A stretch of DNA of 64,000 nucleotides, taken from positions 124,001 through 188,000 of the forward strand of contig NZ_CBTJ020000020.1 in assembly GCF_001051235.1 (NCBI RefSeq), in the 5' to 3' direction. Position 1 is the first letter of the stretch. Each line of letters begins with the position of its first letter. Source of the stretch: Candidatus Competibacter denitrificans Run_A_D11. GTDB lineage: Bacteria > Pseudomonadota > Gammaproteobacteria > Competibacterales > Competibacteraceae. The notes below the pieces were generated by a model. The model was given only the letters and a program-made list of their open reading frames with translations, searched no databases and was not told the origin of the DNA. The position numbers and the translations under genes are program-made. Below are positions 59,223 to 64,000 of the stretch, piece after piece.

Positions 59223-61217
59223 ATGCAATCGGAGTTTGTTACTGCTCTGCTTGGCTGGGTTACCGCCCATCCTGGTTGGATGGGCGCCGTGATCTTTATC
59301 ACGGCGGCGGCCGAGTCGCTGACGATTGTCGGTGTCATTATTCCAGGCGCCTTGATTATGTTTAGCCTGGGCGCGTTGATCGGACTGGGCCATGTAGAGT
59401 TTTGGTCGGCCTATTGGTGGTCAGCACTTGGAGCGGTGGTGGGGGATGCGATCAGTTTTTGGATCGGTCGGGTATTCCATCAGGGCGTGCGCCGAGTCTG
59501 GCCATTCGCCAAACACCCCGAAATGCTCGCGCGTAGCGAAGAATTTTTCCGCAAGCATGGGGGGAAGGGGGTGTTGTTCGGGCGCTTTTTTGGTCCGGTA
59601 CGCGGCACGATTCCGACCGTGGCCGGGATGATGGACATGACATGGCGCAATTTCATGATCGCCAACGTCGTGTCGGCCATCCTCTGGGCACCCGCTTATC
59701 TGATTCCCGGCATGGCCTTCGGCGCCTCCTTGGAGATCGCTTCCCGTGTAGCAGGGCGCTTGGTTGTGCTAATCCTCCTCGTCGCCGTTTTGTTATGGGC
59801 CACCACCTGGTTGGTGAGGCGCATGGTGCGGCTCTTTCAAGCCCATGCCCCTGTTTGGGTGCGACATTTCTACCACTGGAGCCAAGGGCGCCGCTTCATC
59901 GGGCCGATCAGCGCCTCGTTGCTTGATCCTTCCCGGGGCGAGTTGCGGGGCTTGGCGATCCTGGCGGTGCTGCTGCTGGGCAGTATCGTACTGGTAGGTT
60001 TGAGCTTGAGTGCGGCCGGTCAACAGCTACCAAGCGGTTTGGATCAGAGCCTCTATCATTTTTTTCAGGAATTACGCACACCTTGGGCGGATGCCTGGAT
60101 GGTGTTCACCGCTGGATTAGGGGATTACTGGGTCATCTTACCCCTTAGCGTGGTCGTACTCGGTTGGCTGATCTGGCAGCGTCGCCCGGTGGCGGCGTGG
60201 CATTGGCTGGCCGCTCTAGGGTTTGGCATGGCTACCAATCTGCTGTTTAGGTGGCTGTTGCCCAGTTCTAGTGCTACCGAGGTGGCACTCGGCGCACCGG
60301 GCTATGCTTTTCCGTCAAGCCACGCCACCTTGAACATGCTGGTCTTCGGCTTTTTGGCGGTTCTCATCGCCCGAGGGGTCTCGCCCGCCCGCCGGTGGCT
60401 GGTTTATCTCGCAGCCGCATTTATGGTCGTGCCGGTCGCTTTCGCTCGGTTGTATCTGGGCGTGCATTGGCTGACCGATACATTGGCGGGCTTATCGCTG
60501 GGTTTGATTTGGGTGACGGTGCTGGGTCTGGCCTATAACAGCCACGCGACAGCGGTCGCGGTGCCTTGGCGACGTTTGCTGGCGTATAGCCTGATCGTTT
60601 TGCTGGCGACCGATGCAATCTATCTGATCGCGCGGTATGACGCAGACTTGCAGCGCTATCAATCCCAGCCGGTTACGCGAGTGATCGCCCGCGAGCGTTG
60701 GTGGCAGGATGATTGGCGGCGGTTGCCTCAGCAACGTCTCGATTTTCGTGGCAATCGTCGCCAGGACTTCGTGTTGCAATGGGCAGGTAGCAGTGAGGAT
60801 CTGGAGAAACGCTTACGGGAAACCGGCTGGGAATCGGCTCCACCGGTGAATTTGCGGGGCCTTTTGTTGTGCCTAAGCCCACAAGTCGAACTGCGGGAGT
60901 TACCCGTGTTGCCGCAGATCCACGATGGCAGCGAAGACGATGTGCGCATGGTACGTTACGTACCCGGCGCTAATGCTCGGTGGGTGCTGCGCTTTTGGGA
61001 TGTAGCAGCCCGGCTGAAAGGGGATAATGTACCGGTTTGGGTGGGTAGCGTCAGCCGACAAAAACTGGAGCCACGGATGCGCTTGTTCACCCTTGCAATC
61101 GACGATCCTCAGACCCGGGCGCCGGTTGATTTACTGGCGCCCGCTTGGAAGGAATTGCGGTCACGCACTGTTAAGGGTGCCAATCCAAACGAACAGATCA
61201 CCTTAATCGCGAATTGA
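59223..61217 (+). CDS. DedA - PAP2 - LssY fusion membrane protein
   Basis: 664 residues. Residues 1-210 are a DedA/SNARE-associated domain (ESLTIVGVIIPGALIMF, then FFRKHGGKGVLFGRFFGPVRG). About 245-450 form a PAP2 phosphatase with AFPSSHATLNM (motif C2) and ARLYLGVHWLTD (motif C3); the first motif K-x6-RP is not clear. The remainder resembles the LssY C-terminal domain. More than ten membrane helices. DedA proteins move lipid carriers such as undecaprenyl phosphate; PAP2 enzymes remove phosphate from lipid pyrophosphates. The pairing suggests lipid-carrier recycling, by inference. Confidence 0.85.
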   Translation: MQSEFVTALLGWVTAHPGWMGAVIFITAAAESLTIVGVIIPGALIMFSLGALIGLGHVEFWSAYWWSALGAVVGDAISFWIGRVFHQGVRRVWPFAKHPEMLARSEEFFRKHGGKGVLFGRFFGPVRGTIPTVAGMMDMTWRNFMIANVVSAILWAPAYLIPGMAFGASLEIASRVAGRLVVLILLVAVLLWATTWLVRRMVRLFQAHAPVWVRHFYHWSQGRRFIGPISASLLDPSRGELRGLAILAVLLLGSIVLVGLSLSAAGQQLPSGLDQSLYHFFQELRTPWADAWMVFTAGLGDYWVILPLSVVVLGWLIWQRRPVAAWHWLAALGFGMATNLLFRWLLPSSSATEVALGAPGYAFPSSHATLNMLVFGFLAVLIARGVSPARRWLVYLAAAFMVVPVAFARLYLGVHWLTDTLAGLSLGLIWVTVLGLAYNSHATAVAVPWRRLLAYSLIVLLATDAIYLIARYDADLQRYQSQPVTRVIARERWWQDDWRRLPQQRLDFRGNRRQDFVLQWAGSSEDLEKRLRETGWESAPPVNLRGLLLCLSPQVELRELPVLPQIHDGSEDDVRMVRYVPGANARWVLRFWDVAARLKGDNVPVWVGSVSRQKLEPRMRLFTLAIDDPQTRAPVDLLAPAWKELRSRTVKGANPNEQITLIAN

Positions 61218-61262
61218 GGCAAGTCGTTCTTAGGGGCGAGCCGTGCCGAAAGGGGATAGCCG

Positions 61263-61808
61263 ATGTTGATGAGAGCCGATACGTCCTGTCTGTTGGTCAT
61301 CGATTTGCAAGAGCGCCTGATGCCGGCAGTTGAGCGGGCCGATACCGTTGTGGCGAACGCAATTTGGCTGATCCGCATTGCCCAGCGGCTGGGGGTGCCG
61401 ATTCTAGCCTCAGAGCAATACCCCCAAGGCTTGGGACGGACGGTTGCTGCGATCCGCGAGGTTTTGCCGGAGGATGCGTTCATGGAAAAAACCCATTTTT
61501 CCTGCGCCGCCGAGGTCCATTGTATGCGTCGGATTGACCTGCTCAGTCGCCCACAAATGGTCTTACTGGGTACCGAATCGCATGTGTGTGTTCTGCAAAC
61601 CGCCTTGGATCTGCGGCTGGCCGGCAAGGACGTTTATTTGGTTGCGGATGCCGTCTCCTCACGCTCGTCGGGCGATGTCGAGCTTGCGCTGGCTCGGATG
61701 CGTGCTGAGGGCGTGCGGGTGGTTAGCCGGGAGATGGTCGCGTTCGAGTGGTTGCACCGAGCGGGAACCGAGCCATTTCGTGAGATCAGCCGCGAGTTTT
61801 TGCGTTGA
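61263..61808 (+). CDS. Isochorismatase-fold cysteine hydrolase
   Basis: 181 residues, YcaC-like. The catalytic triad is visible: Asp14 (VIDLQERL), Lys76 (MEKTHFSC) and Cys109 ([11 protein letters not shown]). Members hydrolyse amides or act on small cyclic compounds, and the substrate cannot be read here. ATG at 61263; a second ATG two codons on is also possible. ispG follows after 49 bases. Confidence 0.9.
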   Translation: MLMRADTSCLLVIDLQERLMPAVERADTVVANAIWLIRIAQRLGVPILASEQYPQGLGRTVAAIREVLPEDAFMEKTHFSCAAEVHCMRRIDLLSRPQMVLLGTESHVCVLQTALDLRLAGKDVYLVADAVSSRSSGDVELALARMRAEGVRVVSREMVAFEWLHRAGTEPFREISREFLR

Positions 61809-61857
61809 GAGCCGTCGGCCGGCTCGCTTTATGACTCCTGGTGAAGGTAAATCCCCT

Positions 61858-63093
61858 ATGCGCCATGTTCCTGCCGCTAGCCGGCGCCGCCCCTGTGTCG
61901 CTGTTTCTATTGGTAGCGTCAAGGTGGGCGCCGATGCACCGATTGTCGTGCAATCGATGACCAACACCGATACGGCTGATGTGGCGGCTACCACTGCGCA
62001 AGTGGCCGAATTGGCCCGCGCCGGATCGGAGCTGGTGCGCGTCACGGTCAATACAGAGGAATCCGCTAGCGCGGTGCCGCTGATTCGCGAGCGATTGGCG
62101 GCACAAGGCGTGACGGTACCGCTGATCGGCGATTTCCATTTCAACGGTCATCGGTTGCTGGCGCGCTATCCCGCCTGTGCCGAGGCGCTCGACAAATACC
62201 GCATCAATCCCGGCAACGTTGGACGTGGTAAGAAAAAGGACGAGCAATTCGCTACCATCGTTGAGATGGCCTGCCGTCACAACAAACCCGTGCGGATCGG
62301 CGTCAACTGGGGAAGTCTCGATCAGGAGTTGGCGGCCCGCCTGATGGATGAGAACGCCCGTCTACAGCAGCCAAGACCGGCCGCCGACGTGATGCACGAA
62401 GCCATGATTTTATCGGCCCTGGAGAGCGCACAACGGGCCGAGGAGATCGGGCTTGGTCATGATCACATCATCCTGTCGGTGAAGATGAGCGGCGTGCAGG
62501 ATCTGATCGCGGTCTATCGCAAATTGGCGGCGCGGTGCGATTACCCACTGCATTTGGGTCTGACCGAAGCCGGGATGGGCAGTAAAGGAATCGTGGCGTC
62601 CACAGCCGCGCTGGCAGTCCTGTTGCAAGAAGGGATCGGCGATACCATCCGCATTTCGTTGACCCCAGAACCTGGCGGCAGCCGGACGCAAGAGGTCGTC
62701 GTCGCTCAAGAAATTTTACAAGTCATGGGATTACGCGCCTTTACGCCGGCGGTGGTGGCCTGTCCGGGGTGCGGCCGTACCAGCAGCGATTATTTTCAGC
62801 GCCTAGCTCAGCAAATTCAGGGCTATTTACGGGAACAGATGCCGGTTTGGCGTGGACGCTATCCGGGGGTGGAAACCTTAACGGTGGCTGTGATGGGTTG
62901 TGTGGTCAATGGTCCGGGGGAAAGCAAACAAGCGAACATCGGAATTAGCTTACCGGGTACGGGCGAGATACCCGTAGCGCCAGTCTACGTCGATGGCGAG
63001 AAAACAGTGACGCTTAAAGGCGAACGGATTGCGGCCGACTTTCAGCAACTGGTGGCCGATTACGTCGAACGCCGTTACGGGATCGGCGGTTAA
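61858..63093 (+). CDS. ispG: 4-hydroxy-3-methylbut-2-enyl diphosphate synthase
   Basis: 411 residues. It reduces methylerythritol cyclodiphosphate in the MEP isoprenoid pathway using a [4Fe-4S] cluster. Ligands: Cys302 and Cys305 ([11 protein letters not shown]) and Cys348 (GCVVNGPGE), with the following Glu as fourth. The barrel domain opens with [12 protein letters not shown], and [11 protein letters not shown] and [13 protein letters not shown] follow. The start at 61858 is used; 61831 is an in-frame alternative. A frame from 61444 crosses the preceding hydrolase and is not real. Confidence 0.97.
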   Translation: MRHVPAASRRRPCVAVSIGSVKVGADAPIVVQSMTNTDTADVAATTAQVAELARAGSELVRVTVNTEESASAVPLIRERLAAQGVTVPLIGDFHFNGHRLLARYPACAEALDKYRINPGNVGRGKKKDEQFATIVEMACRHNKPVRIGVNWGSLDQELAARLMDENARLQQPRPAADVMHEAMILSALESAQRAEEIGLGHDHIILSVKMSGVQDLIAVYRKLAARCDYPLHLGLTEAGMGSKGIVASTAALAVLLQEGIGDTIRISLTPEPGGSRTQEVVVAQEILQVMGLRAFTPAVVACPGCGRTSSDYFQRLAQQIQGYLREQMPVWRGRYPGVETLTVAVMGCVVNGPGESKQANIGISLPGTGEIPVAPVYVDGEKTVTLKGERIAADFQQLVADYVERRYGIGG

Positions 63094-63276
63094 GCAAGCA
63101 GCGCTGCTTTAAAAACGGCTTCCAAGGGTCAGGAGCAACTGGGGCTGACTATCGATCCGCTGACATCGCATTACAATATTACCTTGGTGATGGCGATGAG
63201 CGAACGCGGGCGACTTAGGCGACAACTCCCGCTGTAGATGAAGAACAAGCGGGAGCGGGAAGAAGAGAAAAAAGCA

Positions 63277-63873
63277 TCAGGGACTGGATAGCTGCGTGAT
63301 GGTGAAGTCTTGGGAGCCTGTGTTCCAGTCCAAAAGAACGGTGTAGGGTTTTCCGTCGACCTGCAGATTTTTGATGGAAATCGATCGACCATTTGGTCCC
63401 ACGCCGACAATGGCGGACTTTAGGCTGACTTTGTTCGGATCGGTGAGGAAATTGCCAGGGACATCGAAGTGGACGGTAAAGAAGCTAATTGTCTCAGCCT
63501 TAGCGTTGCCGCGCGTGTCCACTGCGCGAATCAGCATTGTGTGCTGACCGGGCGTGAGATCCGAGTAGTTGAACGCCATCGAAAAACCGGATTGATCTGA
63601 GCCGGGATACGTCGGATAAGCGCTACCCACATCCGTTCTCAAGGAGCCGGAAGGGATATTACTTTTCAGGGTGCCATCTACGAAAAGCTCAATGTGATCA
63701 ATGCCGTTGATCGATACCGCCCAACCTCTGAGATTTGCGACGCCTGTGTAGGTGCTGTTGATCGTGGGTTGCTCAATGACCAGAATCGTGTCAGCGGGAG
63801 CCTGGGCGAGTGCAGTGTGGGTAAAAAATGTCAGGCAGACCGCAAGGATCGCGTTTGTTAAAATAGCTTTCAT
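63277..63873 (-). CDS. Secreted protein with Ig-like domain, function unknown
   Basis: 198 residues. An N-terminal signal peptide (MKAILTNAILAVCLTFFTHT then ALAQA, cleavage after LAQA likely) exports it. The following region has a beta-rich Ig-like module with LRGWAVSINGIDHIELFVDG and PGQHTMLIRAVDTRGNA, a common extracellular repeat type. The C-terminal 60 residues have no recognised domain. The ATG at 63873 is preceded by GGAGAG; a longer frame to 63954 has no signal peptide at its start. Confidence 0.75.
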   Translation of the reverse strand: MKAILTNAILAVCLTFFTHTALAQAPADTILVIEQPTINSTYTGVANLRGWAVSINGIDHIELFVDGTLKSNIPSGSLRTDVGSAYPTYPGSDQSGFSMAFNYSDLTPGQHTMLIRAVDTRGNAKAETISFFTVHFDVPGNFLTDPNKVSLKSAIVGVGPNGRSISIKNLQVDGKPYTVLLDWNTGSQDFTITQLSSP

Positions 63874-64000
63874 GCAGCTCTCCATAGTGTGTGGTGTTAA
63901 ATGAGATTGCGAAAAAGCGACAATCATTATAGTTCGTGCATTGAAACAAATCATTGGCTATTTCGCAGGAAACATCGAACACGGCAGTCATGGAACTGTG

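Noticed and set aside
61444..61857. Upstream extension of ispG
   Set aside because: It runs through the isochorismatase-fold gene in another frame; the IspG family starts near 61858.
63096..63109. AAGCAGCGCTGCTT palindrome after ispG as a terminator
   Set aside because: No loop and only three T residues before an A-run; not a convincing terminator.

Overview
The window is a chromosomal segment of a gammaproteobacterium. Gene orders that point there are rsxABCDGE near nth, the full mraZ-to-ftsZ division and cell-wall cluster followed by lpxC and secA, and zapD-coaE-pilD-pilC-pilB. Three traits recall polyhydroxyalkanoate/glycogen-storing lineages of the Competibacter/Contendobacter type: a DUF2934 protein, an actinobacterial-type GlgA, and HprK with a Ser46 HPr. 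That lineage is an impression, not tested by any search. No tRNA, rRNA, CRISPR array, complete insertion sequence or prophage was seen. No clear frameshifted gene was seen.

Layout. 1-3114: the end of hprK, then rapZ, an HPr-type carrier and ptsI, a regulatory phosphotransferase module. 3196-4835: a zinc-ribbon Nudix hydrolase and argF, divergent. 5045-10106: the six-gene Rnf/Rsx electron-transport operon. 10119-12101: a triple-DUF2934 protein on the opposite strand, then nth and a DUF1841 gene. 12160-15640: minus-strand genes for a DUF2189 membrane protein, a GlgA-like glycosyltransferase, a flavodoxin-fold quinone reductase and a fumarylacetoacetase-fold hydrolase. 15641-16166 is an AT-rich gene-free stretch before a small XRE regulator and a polysaccharide deacetylase. 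17266-21363: metH and a YraN-family gene.

21518-28301 holds two versions of the poorly understood circularly permuted ATP-grasp / alpha-E system. One is an 832-residue fusion followed by a transglutaminase. The other is split into two genes on the opposite strand. A MaoC-like gene and a small inverted-repeat element lie between them. This is the best candidate for unexplored biology here. 28507-29758: rsmI and the RNase P RNA gene.

29960-46943 is the dcw cluster (mraZ, rsmH, ftsL, ftsI, murE, murF, mraY, murD, ftsW, murG, murC, ddl, ftsQ, ftsA, ftsZ), tightly coupled by 1-8 base overlaps. Its promoter sits directly against four 10-bp MraZ-type repeats. lpxC, secA, argJ and mutT follow. The convergent minus-strand block zapD-coaE-pilD-pilC-pilB supplies a Z-ring factor, CoA synthesis and type IV pilus assembly. 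The right end has thrH, a DedA-PAP2-LssY fusion, an isochorismatase-fold hydrolase, ispG and a secreted Ig-like protein.

Most genes are housekeeping: envelope growth and division (dcw, lpxC, secA), redox balance (Rsx), one-carbon, arginine and isoprenoid metabolism. The less ordinary material is concentrated at 10.1-10.8, 15.7-17.2, 21.5-28.3 and 58.0-61.2 kb.
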